From positions 62,001 through 126,000 of the forward strand of contig JAVJSN010000010.1 of NCBI GenBank assembly GCA_040219355.1: a stretch of 64,000 nucleotides of DNA, in the 5' to 3' direction. The notes beneath the pieces are model-generated. The model searched no databases and was not told the origin of the DNA. It saw nothing but the letters and a program-made list of their open reading frames with translations. Shown piece after piece: positions 8,134 to 16,636 of this stretch. Position 1 is the stretch's first letter. The number at the start of each line of letters is the position of its first letter. This DNA is from MH13 sp040219355. Its GTDB lineage: Bacteria > Pseudomonadota > Alphaproteobacteria > Rhizobiales > MH13. The translations under genes were made by a program, and so were the position numbers.

Positions 8134-8670
8134 CTATTTCAAGAATTCGGTTGGTGAGAGATGCCGATAAACATCGGCGGTAAAACTGGTGACCGTCTGC
8201 CTGCTCTCATAGGTGGCGCCAAGGCGCTCGGCGAGCTTGCGAGAGGGTGTGTTGTTGGGGTCAACCAGGCTGATCGCAGTGTCCCAGCCAAGCACATCAT
8301 AGGCAAAGCGCAGTGAGGCGCGCGCCGCCTCAAGAGCATAGCCCTTGCCGTGGAAACGCTTGATCAGGCCCCAACCAATCTCTGGTTCCGGCCAGCCTTT
8401 GGGGAAGTTGGGGCCAGCATGGCCGATGAACTGACCTGACTCTTTTTCTTCGATGGCAAACATGGCGAACCCGCGCAGATGCCATTGGCCGATACGTTGC
8501 GCCACCATGCGCCAGGCATCCCAGGGCGCCATAACGCCGCCGATGAACTTGGCGTTCTCTTCGTCGCCATAAAGCTCGCCATAGCCAGCCGCATCAGCCT
8601 CTTTCCAGCCACGCAGGATAAGGCGTTCGGTCTCGATAGATGGAATGGTCAGCGCGTAGTTGGTGATCAA
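8134..8670 (-). CDS. GNAT acetyltransferase, RimJ/RimL-like (first of tandem pair)
   Basis: Encodes 178 residues of the Acetyltransf_3 type. It begins with IETERLILRGW and contains a cofactor-site-like segment PEIGWGLIKRFHGKGYALEA and SLVDPNNTPSRKLAERLGA. These proteins transfer an acetyl group from acetyl-CoA, often to protein N-termini or small amines; the substrate here is unknown. It overlaps the next upstream GNAT gene by 4 bases and shares its overall layout, so the two are probably paralogues. Its position between ffh and rpsP raises, but does not prove, a link to translation-factor modification. Confidence 0.85.
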   Translation of the reverse strand: MITNYALTIPSIETERLILRGWKEADAAGYGELYGDEENAKFIGGVMAPWDAWRMVAQRIGQWHLRGFAMFAIEEKESGQFIGHAGPNFPKGWPEPEIGWGLIKRFHGKGYALEAARASLRFAYDVLGWDTAISLVDPNNTPSRKLAERLGATYESRQTVTSFTADVYRHLSPTEFLK

Positions 8671-9209
8671 TGCACCATCTCCTCGCGCCCAGCGATCTGG
8701 TGACGATAAAAATACGATGGGCGGCCATCAAAGACGAAATCCTCACCGCGCAGGGCGCCAAGCTTTTCGGCCACGCGCTGCGATGCGATGTTGTCTGGAT
8801 GTGTCATCGAAAAGGGCGCCGGGTGGTCTTCAATCTGCGTCCACCACACAAGCGCCGCACCGGCGGCCTCATGGGCATAGCCCTGGCCTGCAAAAGCTGG
8901 AAAAACGCTCCAGCACAGCTCCGGTTCATCCAGTCGAACGGGATGCCAGAGCCCGGCCCAGCCTACCAGCTCACCGGATTCTTTGTCTTCAACGGCAAAG
9001 GTGCCATAGCCGCGCAACGCCCATTGACCGGCACGGCTCTCAAAGTCTTTCCAAGCGGTCGTGCGATCCACCGCTCCGCCACGAAAACGGTTGGCCTCAT
9101 CGTCCGCAACGAAGGCCGCATACGCTTCAAAATCGTCCAGCTCCCAGCCCCGCAGGATCAGGCGCTCGGTTTCAAGCGTCGGTGCAACAAGGGGCAAATC
9201 GTCGGTCAT
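8667..9209 (-). CDS. GNAT acetyltransferase, RimJ/RimL-like (second of tandem pair)
   Basis: Encodes 180 residues, also starting with LETERLILRGW and of the same family as its neighbour. Visible segments are FAVEDKESGELVGWAGLWHP, ELCWSVFPAFAGQGYAHEAA and MTHPDNIASQRVAEKLGA. Its start overlaps the ffh stop by 4 bases (ATGA) and its stop overlaps the next GNAT start the same way. The three genes are thus translationally coupled. The substrate is unknown. Confidence 0.85.
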   Translation of the reverse strand: MTDDLPLVAPTLETERLILRGWELDDFEAYAAFVADDEANRFRGGAVDRTTAWKDFESRAGQWALRGYGTFAVEDKESGELVGWAGLWHPVRLDEPELCWSVFPAFAGQGYAHEAAGAALVWWTQIEDHPAPFSMTHPDNIASQRVAEKLGALRGEDFVFDGRPSYFYRHQIAGREEMVH

Positions 9210-10774
9210 TTGCGCTTCTTCTTGCCACCGCGCACTTGGCCGCCAAGACCGGGAAGGCCAGGCATACCGCCACCCAAACCGGGCAGCCCGGGCAAACCAC
9301 CAGGCGCGCCCAAACCGGGCAAACCACCACCGACTTGCCGCGCCATTTTCGCCAGTGCGTCTGGGTCAAGGTTCGGTGCGCCGCCAGCTTCATTACCTTG
9401 GGCGCCCTGTGCGGCTGCGATCTCTTCGGGACTTGGCATGCCACCACCGAACAGATTGCCAAGCATGCCACCCTTTTTCTTGCCCATAGCCTTCATCATG
9501 TCGGCCATCTGGCGATGCATTTTGAGAAGCTTATTGACGTCGGCCACCTGCATGCCTGAGCCCGCCGCGATGCGTTTTTTGCGGCTGGCTTTGAGAACAT
9601 CGGGCTTCGCCCGTTCCTTCGGCGTCATCGACTGAATGATCGCAATCTGGCGGGTGATGGCTTTGTCATCGATTCCGGCCTGATCGATCTGCTTTTTCAT
9701 CTTGCCGATGCCTGGCATCATGCCCATCAGGCCGCCCATGCCGCCCATTTTTTGCATCTGCTGCATCTGCTCTTTCAGGTCGTTCAGATCGAACGCACCC
9801 TTTTGCAGACGCTTGGCCATCTTGGCCGCTTTTTCCTGATCAATATCCTGTGCGGCTTTTTCAACCAGCGAGACGATATCACCCTGGCCGAGAATACGCC
9901 CTGCGATGCGTTGCGGGTGAAACTCCTCAAGCGCATCGGTTTTTTCGCCCGTACCGATCAATTTGATAGGCTTGCCGGTGACTGCACGCATGGCCAGCGC
10001 GGCACCACCGCGTCCGTCACCGTCCACTCGGGTGAGCACGATGCCAGTGATATCAAGACGCTCATCGAACGCACGCGCGGTGTTCACCGCGTCCTGGCCG
10101 GTCAGCGCATCGACGACCAACAGCACTTCGTGCGGTTTTGCGACAGCCTCGATTTCCGCCGTCTCGCTCATCAAAGCTTCGTCAACGGTCGTGCGACCAG
10201 CCGTATCAAGCAACACCACATCATGGCCGCCGAGACGCGCCGCATCCATCGCCCGCCGCGCGATCTGCACGGCGCTTTGACCCTCAACAATTGGAAGAGT
10301 CGGCACGCCAAGCTGCTCACCGAGCACACGCAATTGCTCCATGGCGGCCGGACGACGGGTATCGAGCGAGGCCATCAAGACCTTCTTTTTCTCCCGCTCG
10401 CTAAGTCGCTTGGCGATTTTCGCCGTTGTCGTCGTCTTGCCCGAGCCCTGGAGGCCAACCATCAGGATCGGCACGGGCGGCACGGCATTCAGATCGATGG
10501 TCTGCGCGTCGGAACCGAGAACGGCAACCAGCTCGTCATGGACGATCTTGATAACCTGCTGGCCCGGCGAGACAGATTTTAGAACCTCAACGCCAACGGC
10601 ACGCGCGCGCACCTGCTCAACGAACGCGCGCACAACTTCCAGCGCAACGTCAGCTTCCAGCAGCGCACGGCGAACCTCGCGCAGGGCCTCGTTCACGTCT
10701 TTTTCGCTCAGCGCACCGCGTCTGGTGAGCCCATCGAAAATGCCGGAAAGGCGGTCAGAAAGCGTATCGAACAT
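9206..10774 (-). CDS. ffh: signal recognition particle protein Ffh
   Basis: Encodes 522 residues. The protein binds signal sequences on nascent chains and pairs with FtsY (also in this window) to deliver them to the membrane. The N domain is residues 1-95. The GTPase P-loop GLQGSGKTT is at 107-115, DTRRPAAMEQL near 138, DTAGR at 190, and TRVDGDGRGG later. The methionine-rich M domain has MQQMQKMGGMGGLMGMM near 335-350 and RIAAGSG. The C-terminus has glycine/proline-rich GLPGLGG repeats and a basic KKKRK end, an extension beyond the M domain. The upstream leader is long and contains tandem hairpin repeats. Confidence 0.97.
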   Translation of the reverse strand: MFDTLSDRLSGIFDGLTRRGALSEKDVNEALREVRRALLEADVALEVVRAFVEQVRARAVGVEVLKSVSPGQQVIKIVHDELVAVLGSDAQTIDLNAVPPVPILMVGLQGSGKTTTTAKIAKRLSEREKKKVLMASLDTRRPAAMEQLRVLGEQLGVPTLPIVEGQSAVQIARRAMDAARLGGHDVVLLDTAGRTTVDEALMSETAEIEAVAKPHEVLLVVDALTGQDAVNTARAFDERLDITGIVLTRVDGDGRGGAALAMRAVTGKPIKLIGTGEKTDALEEFHPQRIAGRILGQGDIVSLVEKAAQDIDQEKAAKMAKRLQKGAFDLNDLKEQMQQMQKMGGMGGLMGMMPGIGKMKKQIDQAGIDDKAITRQIAIIQSMTPKERAKPDVLKASRKKRIAAGSGMQVADVNKLLKMHRQMADMMKAMGKKKGGMLGNLFGGGMPSPEEIAAAQGAQGNEAGGAPNLDPDALAKMARQVGGGLPGLGAPGGLPGLPGLGGGMPGLPGLGGQVRGGKKKRK

Positions 10775-10831
10775 CGTTCAAGGTCCATTCTGGTTGCTGA
10801 AGCGGTTGAAAGGCATAGGCCAAACGGAAAA

Positions 10832-10975
10832 CACACCCAAGGGCGCATCGTGCTGACGCAACTGGCAAGCAGACAACGCCACAACACGCCCGTGGGCACA
10901 CCGTGCTGGCGCAACTGCGGAGCAGACAACGCCAAAACGCACCCGCGGGCGCAACGCGCTGGCGGGTGTTCACCT
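10832..10975. repeat. 2.7 copies of a 53-bp tandem repeat, each with a hairpin, upstream of ffh
   Basis: Units begin at 10832, 10885 and 10938, giving an exact 53-base period; the third is cut short. Shared landmarks include CGCAACTG and AGCAGACAACGCCA. On the minus strand (the ffh sense) each unit holds a short inverted GCCC/GGGC element followed by GYGTT, for example GCGCCCGCGGGTGCGTTTT. Because 53 is not a multiple of three, the repeats are read in different frames, which argues against a coding role. The region would lie in the ffh leader if the promoter near 11043 is used. Confidence 0.7.
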
Positions 10976-11042
10976 CCGGGATCAGCTTTAGATAAGTGTC
11001 CCGGTCGGCTCATGCAAAAAGCATCAGCAAAGAGATTGCCGT

Positions 11043-11071
11043 TCGCTAAGGCGCAAAGCGCTAGATGTCAA
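11043..11071 (-). promoter_or_regulatory. candidate sigma-70 promoter for ffh
   Basis: On the minus strand TTGACA (11071-11066) is separated by 17 bases from TAGCGA (11048-11043), a weak -10. It would give an ffh leader of about 260 bases that contains the 53-bp repeats. This is a pattern match only. Confidence 0.3.
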
Positions 11072-11608
11072 GCAAAGCAACGCGCGTTGACCGCGTCCAG
11101 AACCATCATCGCGGCGCGATCGAACACAATTGACCGGTTTGCCCTCGTTCAACTCGATGAAGGGTTGATTGGCGTTGTGCTGACCTCGCCGGCTGCCGCG
11201 CCCCGAATACAGGGTGCGCAGAAACCGCGCACACAACGGCACATTCAAAGGTGCCGTTGCCGGAAACGACTCACCTCGCGGGGCATTGTTTGGAAGCCTG
11301 GGCATTATGTGTGCACAAATCTTTCCATTGGCGGAAAAAGTGGCGGTGCAAGATGCGAGTGTCCAAGCCTTTGGACTTAGGGACTCGCCTGCCCTTACGG
11401 CTTCGTCAGAACCAGCGGAAAGGAAAGGAATTGAGCCCTTCAGACTTTCGAGCTATTATGCCCACAAATGGAAACAATCACCTTCTATATATGCCTTAAA
11501 GTCTACATACTTGGCTTGGCAAGAGGCGCATGTTGTTGAAATCCTTGATGCCTAATGGAATTGCGTCATTAATCCATCAACATTAACAACCCCAAGAAGG
11601 TAGTGACT
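11072..11608. other. non-coding stretch before the receiver gene
   Basis: No open frame here has a recognisable protein, a ribosome site and sensible codon use together. One possible fold is seen at 11355-11389 (GCGAG ... CTCGC enclosing GTCCAA/TTGGAC). From about 11440 rightward the sequence becomes AT-richer, as expected for the promoter region of the receiver gene that starts at 11609. I looked for SRP RNA, tmRNA and RNase P RNA signatures and did not see them. Confidence 0.4.
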
Positions 11609-12043
11609 ATGCAGGACTTTGCTTCCGTTGTTCCATCACAATCCTTACGGGTGTTGGTCGTCGATGACGATGAGCTGGATCGATTTGTAATTCGCCGCAG
11701 CTTTGATGCTTTGGGATCTCCAGTCGAATTGATTGAGGTCTCCGATTCTCGCCAGGCCGTTGACGCCATCACCACGCACGAACCCGATGTAACCTTGTTG
11801 GACATTCAGATGCCGAACATGAGCGGCTTTGACGTGCTTCATGCGCTCGGCAGAGTACCCGCGGATCCACCAACGTCGCGGTGTGTCATGATGCTGTCGA
11901 GCTCATCGCAGCAGGATGACAGGCAAAAGGCTCTGGCTTTAGGGGCCTCAGACTATCGAACCAAACCTTCGACACTTAACGACTATATCAAGCTTGCCGA
12001 GGATATCCGGTCGACCTATGTAACTGAGAAAAGTAAGCAGTAA
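11609..12043 (+). CDS. single-domain response regulator (receiver only)
   Basis: Encodes 144 residues from the ATG at 11609, with AAGAAGG 8 bases upstream; a GTG at 11603 is too close to that site. A complete CheY-like receiver is visible: acidic DDD at 19-21, phosphoacceptor Asp65 in LLDIQMPNMSG, Ser at 97-98 and Lys119 in YRTKP. There is no output domain. Such proteins pass phosphate between kinases or bind partners directly. The pattern DDDELDR after the first strand matches the second receiver gene next door (DDCDIDH). A PAS histidine kinase faces the pair from the other side, suggesting one signalling module. Confidence 0.9.
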   Translation: MQDFASVVPSQSLRVLVVDDDELDRFVIRRSFDALGSPVELIEVSDSRQAVDAITTHEPDVTLLDIQMPNMSGFDVLHALGRVPADPPTSRCVMMLSSSSQQDDRQKALALGASDYRTKPSTLNDYIKLAEDIRSTYVTEKSKQ

Positions 12044-12138
12044 AAATTTTAAGTAAGGTAAGTTGAAAACGTAAAACGAAAAATATTGGCTCTAAGGCTG
12101 CGTTGTCGCCTGCCAATATCAAGCAACGAGCGACGACA

Positions 12139-12552
12139 ATGACACTTTCCTTTCGCCTCCTCTATTTGGATGATTGCGACATCGATCATCGCCTCATGGA
12201 GGCTTATCTTAGCCTTGACTCAAGCCATTCTTACGACATCACTGCCTGTACCACGCTTGAAGAAGCGCGCGCGGCGTTGGCCACCGAAGAGTATGATGCG
12301 CTTATACTCGACAACCGGGTCCCGCCTTACACCAACTATCATCAAACCTACGAAACGTTGAAAGCGGAAACCGGCTTTGACGGTTTCACCTTGGTGGTGT
12401 CTGCTGATGTTAACGGTGATGAATTCACCCCTGAAATGCGCCGAGGCGATGAAGTTATTTTCGACAAGGCTGAACTGCTTGGCGCGATCCGCACCGGCAT
12501 TTTTGCCAATGTGATCGCCCAGGGCAGTGGGGATGGCCAGCGCCCAACCTAG
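12139..12552 (+). CDS. divergent single-domain response regulator
   Basis: Encodes 137 residues from the ATG at 12139; no strong ribosome site is seen. A receiver fold is recognisable: LLYLDDCDID with acidic residues at 11-12, the likely phosphoacceptor Asp58 in LILDNRVPP, VSAD near 88-90 and Lys110 in FDKAEL. The loop after Asp58 (NRVPPYTNYHQTYE) is unusual for a receiver. There is no DNA-binding domain. The gene follows the first receiver by 95 bases and meets the PAS kinase gene tail to tail. I infer it belongs to the same phosphorelay. Confidence 0.8.
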   Translation: MTLSFRLLYLDDCDIDHRLMEAYLSLDSSHSYDITACTTLEEARAALATEEYDALILDNRVPPYTNYHQTYETLKAETGFDGFTLVVSADVNGDEFTPEMRRGDEVIFDKAELLGAIRTGIFANVIAQGSGDGQRPT

Positions 12553-12705
12553 GATTGTGCCGGACCTACTGGCCCAATCATCGCCAGTCTCGTTGTTCCG
12601 ATCCAACGCGTGACACGGTGGACCGCGCATGATGCTCCCTGCTGAAACAGGCGATGCCCGATTGCGTGCGGTGCCCTTTGACCAGCCTGGTATGTGACGA
12701 TCGCC

Positions 12706-13809
12706 TTAGGCGGGCTTAAGGAGTTTTCCGCGCGTGGTGAAGGCCACGTGAGCACCGCCCTCGCCCTCAGCCAACCACATGCGCCCCCCACGTGCCTCAA
12801 TCATGCGCTGCGCGCTGGCCAAGCCGAACCCATTGGTTGGCGACTTACTTTGCGAACGGGCTGATTGACCGAACAATGTCGCTCCTTTGGCAAAACCAGG
12901 ACCGTCGTCGGAGGCAGTGAACTCCAAGAACCCTGGATACCCCTCGCTTTCCTCCAGCCTGACGATGCAATGTGAGCGACCAAATTTAACGGCATTTTCC
13001 AGCAAGTTGCGCAGCGTAACCTGCAAAATGACCCGCTCAGCCAAGACGGTCTGCCTGGGATAATCGAAATGAAACGCCCCGCCTGCATCCACCAGCCCAA
13101 CCAGGTCGGCAAACAGCAGATGCAGATCAATCTCCTCCAGCTTCGCCTCATCGGGCAGAGACAAAGCACGGGCATAACTCAAAATACTGTCGACATGGTC
13201 CAGCGTGGAGTTGGCGATCGACCCAATGGATTCAAGCAAAATGCGCTGGTCGGGCGCCAGTGTTATCGGCTCGTCGGCAGGCGGCACGCCATCGACAAAC
13301 ATCAGTTCGGTTATCACTTTGATCTTACGCAGCGGGCCACGCACATCATGGGCCGCCATAGATGCATAGGTGTTGATCTCTTCATTCAGCTTGCGCAGCT
13401 CCGCCAATGCATTGGCATCGCGGAACTCCTGTTTCTTTCGATCGGTGATGTCGACAGCCGTGCCAACGATGCCAATCACGCGCCCATCATCGAAGATCAG
13501 AGGTGATAGCGTGGTCTGCCACCAGATTTCTCCGTTCGGCAGGCTGAGAACCTCCTCATAGGTGAAAGATGCACGGGAGGTCAGGCAGGCCAGATACTTG
13601 GCATTGACGCTTTCCGCCATCCTTGGCGGCAGCACCTCAAAAGGTGTCTTCCCGGCCAAGTCCTGGCTTTTGAGACCGGTGGCTTTTTCATGAAACCGAT
13701 TGAGCTTTCGAAAGACAAGCCTGTCGTCATCTTGAACTTCCAATACGAAGATGGCTTGGTCGAGCAGATCGGACAACTCGATCACTTGCGCCAGGCGCTG
13801 TTGCGGCAT
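12706..13809 (-). CDS. PAS-domain sensor histidine kinase
   Basis: Encodes 367 residues from the ATG at 13809, chosen for the GGGAGG 6-8 bases upstream. A PAS fold spans about residues 10-125 (FRKLNRFHEKATGLKSQDL, TLSPLIFDDGRVIGIVGTAVDITDR). The dimerisation/phosphoacceptor helix carries His154 in MAAHDVRGPLRKI. The ATPase domain has the N box NLLENAVKF (Asn272), DDGPGF at 301-306 and GFGLASAQRMIEARGG. No membrane segment is visible, so it is probably cytoplasmic. The H-box with PLRKI resembles kinases of the phytochrome-type group that work with receiver-only partners. That fits the two receiver genes facing it. Confidence 0.92.
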   Translation of the reverse strand: MPQQRLAQVIELSDLLDQAIFVLEVQDDDRLVFRKLNRFHEKATGLKSQDLAGKTPFEVLPPRMAESVNAKYLACLTSRASFTYEEVLSLPNGEIWWQTTLSPLIFDDGRVIGIVGTAVDITDRKKQEFRDANALAELRKLNEEINTYASMAAHDVRGPLRKIKVITELMFVDGVPPADEPITLAPDQRILLESIGSIANSTLDHVDSILSYARALSLPDEAKLEEIDLHLLFADLVGLVDAGGAFHFDYPRQTVLAERVILQVTLRNLLENAVKFGRSHCIVRLEESEGYPGFLEFTASDDGPGFAKGATLFGQSARSQSKSPTNGFGLASAQRMIEARGGRMWLAEGEGGAHVAFTTRGKLLKPA

Positions 13810-13912
13810 CTGCGTCCCTCCCCGAACGGCGACGGTGGACATCAACAAGGCACTGACGATGTGTCAATTGTTCGAATGATTGGATAAGTAAAGGCGATGT
13901 AACGGTAGAGAC

Positions 13913-13940
13913 AAAAAAGCCGGACGCTAGGCCCGGCTTT
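13913..13940 (-). terminator. terminator after the cold-shock gene
   Basis: On the minus strand AAAGCCGG and CCGGCTTT pair around GCCTAGCGT and are followed by a T run. It lies 48 bases after the cold-shock stop. Confidence 0.8.
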
Positions 13941-13988
13941 CCATCACTGACGCATCTCTTGGCGATCCGCGCTTCTATGACAGAGCAA

Positions 13989-14201
13989 TCAATCGTCTTG
14001 GACTTGCAGCTGAGACGCCGCCATCCGGCCATTGCGGCCTTCTTCCAGTTCGTACGTGATTTTTTGATTGTCTTTCAGCGTCTGAAGGCCAGCGCGTTCG
14101 ACAGCTGAAATGTGGACAAACACATCCTTGCCGCCTTCATCAGGAACAATGAACCCGAAACCTTTGGTGGCGTCGAACCACTTAACCGTACCTGTAGCCA
14201 T
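13989..14201 (-). CDS. cold-shock domain protein (CspA family)
   Basis: Encodes 70 residues from the ATG at 14201 with GGAG upstream. It is a single OB-fold cold-shock domain with both RNA-binding motifs: KGFGFI and DVFVHIS. The protein binds single-stranded RNA/DNA as an RNA chaperone. The 229-base gap to the divergent dapF (14202-14430) leaves room for the long 5' leader usual for csp genes; I did not identify a specific thermosensor. An in-frame extension upstream to 14381 is not supported by the family. Confidence 0.95.
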   Translation of the reverse strand: MATGTVKWFDATKGFGFIVPDEGGKDVFVHISAVERAGLQTLKDNQKITYELEEGRNGRMAASQLQVQDD

Positions 14202-14430
14202 GAAACGTCTCCTGCCGTGGCATATATAAACAGCCTCACGTGCGAGAGGCCGTTTGTCTAAAACCGGCGATCTTTTGCGTTCCAACTGCCAAAGGCAGGT
14301 TAGGCTCTTCAAAAAAAATGCCGCCGCACGTCCAACAAATGTAGCATAAAACCGATTTTTAGCAAGGTGTGCACTGCACACAGACAGAAAAACTGGCCAA
14401 CATTTCAGCCTTCAGGCATACATCCGCACC

Positions 14431-15333
14431 ATGAACCAGAACCCGCATAGTCACTCGCCAAATGCCCTCGCTGGCCGCGTTGCCCGCGTGATGAATGGTG
14501 CGGGCAATAAGATCACTGTATTGGACCTTTCCGACAGCGATCACATCGTAACGGAGGATGAAGCGCGGGCCATCGCGCTTGAAGCCGATACAACGTTCGA
14601 TCAGCTGATGGTACTGCACGCTCCAGTGACAGATGGCACGGCGGCGCTTATCCGCATCTACAACACCGATGGATCATTGGCAGAAGCGTGCGGTAACGGC
14701 ACCCGGTGCGTCGCTTGGCACCTCGACGAGACACAGGGGTTGAAAGACACCCGCTTGGTAGAAACCGCCCGCGGACTGCTTGTGATCACCAAGCCGGGCA
14801 CGCCTCTTACCTACACTGTCGATATGGGCACGCCGCGTTTTGCTTGGAATGAGATTCCCTTGTCCGAGCCTTTCCAGGACACCCGCTTCATCGAGCTGCA
14901 TGTCGGCCCGGCGGGCGACCCGATCCTGTCTTCCCCTGCCATGGTGAACATGGGCAACCCGCACGCGGTCTTTTGGGTCGACGATACCGCCTCCATCGGT
15001 CTCGACAAGATCGGCCCGATGCTGGAACATCATCCGCTGTTCCCACAGCGCGCCAACATCTCCATTGTTCAGGTCGTGGACCGGCAAACGCTCGTGATGC
15101 GCACCTGGGAACGCGGCGCGGGCCTGACGCTTGCCTGCGGTTCGGCAGGATGCGCGGCAGCAGTTTCGGCCGCACGCTTACGCCGATCAGAACGCTCGGT
15201 CACAGTTCATCAGCCCGGCGGTACGCTCCAGATCGAGTGGGCGGACAATGATCACGTTCTGATGACCGGTCCAGTGGAGCATGAACGCGATGTCGTGCTG
15301 ACCGACGCTATCTTAACCAGCGCGGCTGCATAG
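14431..15333 (+). CDS. dapF: diaminopimelate epimerase
   Basis: Encodes 300 residues. The enzyme interconverts LL- and meso-diaminopimelate for lysine and peptidoglycan synthesis. The two catalytic cysteines are visible: Cys87 in EACGNGTRC and Cys236 in LACGSAGCA. The second motif departs slightly from the common ACGTGA. Other hallmarks are GAGNKITVLD near the N-terminus and MGNPHAVFWVDD. It begins the rightward dapF-mtaB-ftsY group. Confidence 0.96.
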   Translation: MNQNPHSHSPNALAGRVARVMNGAGNKITVLDLSDSDHIVTEDEARAIALEADTTFDQLMVLHAPVTDGTAALIRIYNTDGSLAEACGNGTRCVAWHLDETQGLKDTRLVETARGLLVITKPGTPLTYTVDMGTPRFAWNEIPLSEPFQDTRFIELHVGPAGDPILSSPAMVNMGNPHAVFWVDDTASIGLDKIGPMLEHHPLFPQRANISIVQVVDRQTLVMRTWERGAGLTLACGSAGCAAAVSAARLRRSERSVTVHQPGGTLQIEWADNDHVLMTGPVEHERDVVLTDAILTSAAA

Positions 15334-15343
15334 TGGGTGCAGC

Positions 15344-16636
15344 ATGAGCGTTGATGTTCTCACCCTTGGTTGCCGCCTGAACACGGTGGAATCCGAAGCG
15401 ATGCGCCAAAGTGCTCAGGCGGCGGGTCACAGCAACACGATCATCGTGAACACCTGCGCGGTAACCGGCGAGGCCGTGCGCCAAGCTCGGCAAACCATCC
15501 GCAAGGCAAAGCGCGATAACCCAACCGCCCGCATGGTGGTGACGGGGTGCGCGGCGCAAATCGAACCGGAAACTTTTGCGGCCATGGATGAAGTGGACCT
15601 GATACTTGGTAACGAAGCCAAGACTGCCCCTACGACCTGGGCAAGCCTTCCAGCGATGGGCACGGGCAAGCTTCATGTCACCGACATCATGCGGGTGAAA
15701 GAAACCGCACCTGCTTTCACCAATGGTTTTGGCGAGCGCACCCGCGCCTTTGTCGAGGTCCAGAACGGCTGTGACCATCGCTGCACGTTCTGCATCATTC
15801 CCTATGGTCGCGGAAACGCGCGTTCCGTGCCCATGGGCGTCGCCGTCGATCAGATCAAACAACTGGTCGATCAAGGCTATGCGGAGGCAGTGCTTACCGG
15901 TGTTGATCTCACCAGCTACGGCCCAGACCTGCCGGGATCGCCAAAGCTCGGTAATCTGGTGCAGCAGATTCTGCGCCACGTTCCCGACCTACAAAGGCTG
16001 CGCCTTTCCTCGATTGACAGCATTGAAGCCGATCCAGCGCTGGTGGATGCCATTACGGGCGATGAGCGCCTGATGCCGCATCTGCATCTTTCGCTTCAGG
16101 CGGGCGATGATATGATCTTGAAGCGCATGAAGCGCCGCCATCTGCGTGACGATGCGATTGCGTTCTGTGAAGAGATGCGCGCCGCACGGCCAGACATTGT
16201 TTATGGCGCCGACATTATTGCCGGTTTCCCTACCGAAACGGATGCGATGTTTGAAAACTCGCTGAGACTGGTGGAAGAGTGCGGTCTCACCTTCCTGCAC
16301 GTCTTCCCATTTTCGCCACGCCAGGGCACGCCGGCAGCGAAGATGCCGCAACTGGATCGTCCTACCATCAAAGCGCGCGCTGATAGGCTCCGCGAAAAGG
16401 GCCGAGAAGCGCTTGGCAGACACTTGGCGGCCCAAGCGGGCACCATTCAACCTGTGCTCATTGAGCGCGTGGCCGATGGGCTGGCGCGCGGGCGCATACC
16501 GGCCTACACCGAGGTCGCAATTCCCGTGTCAGGAAACGGTCCAGCGGCAGGCGACATTCTGCCCGTCACCATTACAGGACATGAAGGTCAACGCCTCACA
16601 GGCACCTTAACCAATGAGGCCGATCAGGCAGCATGA
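15344..16636 (+). CDS. mtaB: tRNA (N6-threonylcarbamoyladenosine(37)-C2)-methylthiotransferase
   Basis: Encodes 430 residues. MtaB adds a methylthio group to t6A37 of ANN-decoding tRNAs using two iron-sulfur clusters. The N-terminal MTTase domain has Cys10 (LGCRLNT), Cys38 (NTCAVTGEAVRQ) and Cys69 (TGCAAQ). The radical-SAM motif CDHRCTFC is at 143-150. CAVTGEA rather than the MiaB-type signature points to MtaB. It starts 10 bases after dapF and its stop overlaps the ftsY start (ATGA). Confidence 0.94.
   Translation: MSVDVLTLGCRLNTVESEAMRQSAQAAGHSNTIIVNTCAVTGEAVRQARQTIRKAKRDNPTARMVVTGCAAQIEPETFAAMDEVDLILGNEAKTAPTTWASLPAMGTGKLHVTDIMRVKETAPAFTNGFGERTRAFVEVQNGCDHRCTFCIIPYGRGNARSVPMGVAVDQIKQLVDQGYAEAVLTGVDLTSYGPDLPGSPKLGNLVQQILRHVPDLQRLRLSSIDSIEADPALVDAITGDERLMPHLHLSLQAGDDMILKRMKRRHLRDDAIAFCEEMRAARPDIVYGADIIAGFPTETDAMFENSLRLVEECGLTFLHVFPFSPRQGTPAAKMPQLDRPTIKARADRLREKGREALGRHLAAQAGTIQPVLIERVADGLARGRIPAYTEVAIPVSGNGPAAGDILPVTITGHEGQRLTGTLTNEADQAA

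Noticed and set aside
8670..9635. A 321-codon plus-strand frame over the GNAT/ffh region
   Set aside because: It runs antisense to two recognised genes and has no family signature.
10755..10973. A 72-codon minus-strand frame across the 53-bp repeats into ffh
   Set aside because: The repeat period is not a multiple of three, so the peptide changes composition between units, and it is rich in Cys/Arg as expected for chance translation of hairpins.
11355..11389. Stem GCGAG/CTCGC with inner GTCCAA/TTGGAC
   Set aside because: It could be a small RNA or attenuator, but there is no T run, promoter or adjacent gene that it would serve, so it is not called.
10775..11608. SRP RNA, tmRNA or another known RNA gene beside ffh
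   Set aside because: I looked for the SRP RNA apical loop and tmRNA landmarks and found none that I could support.
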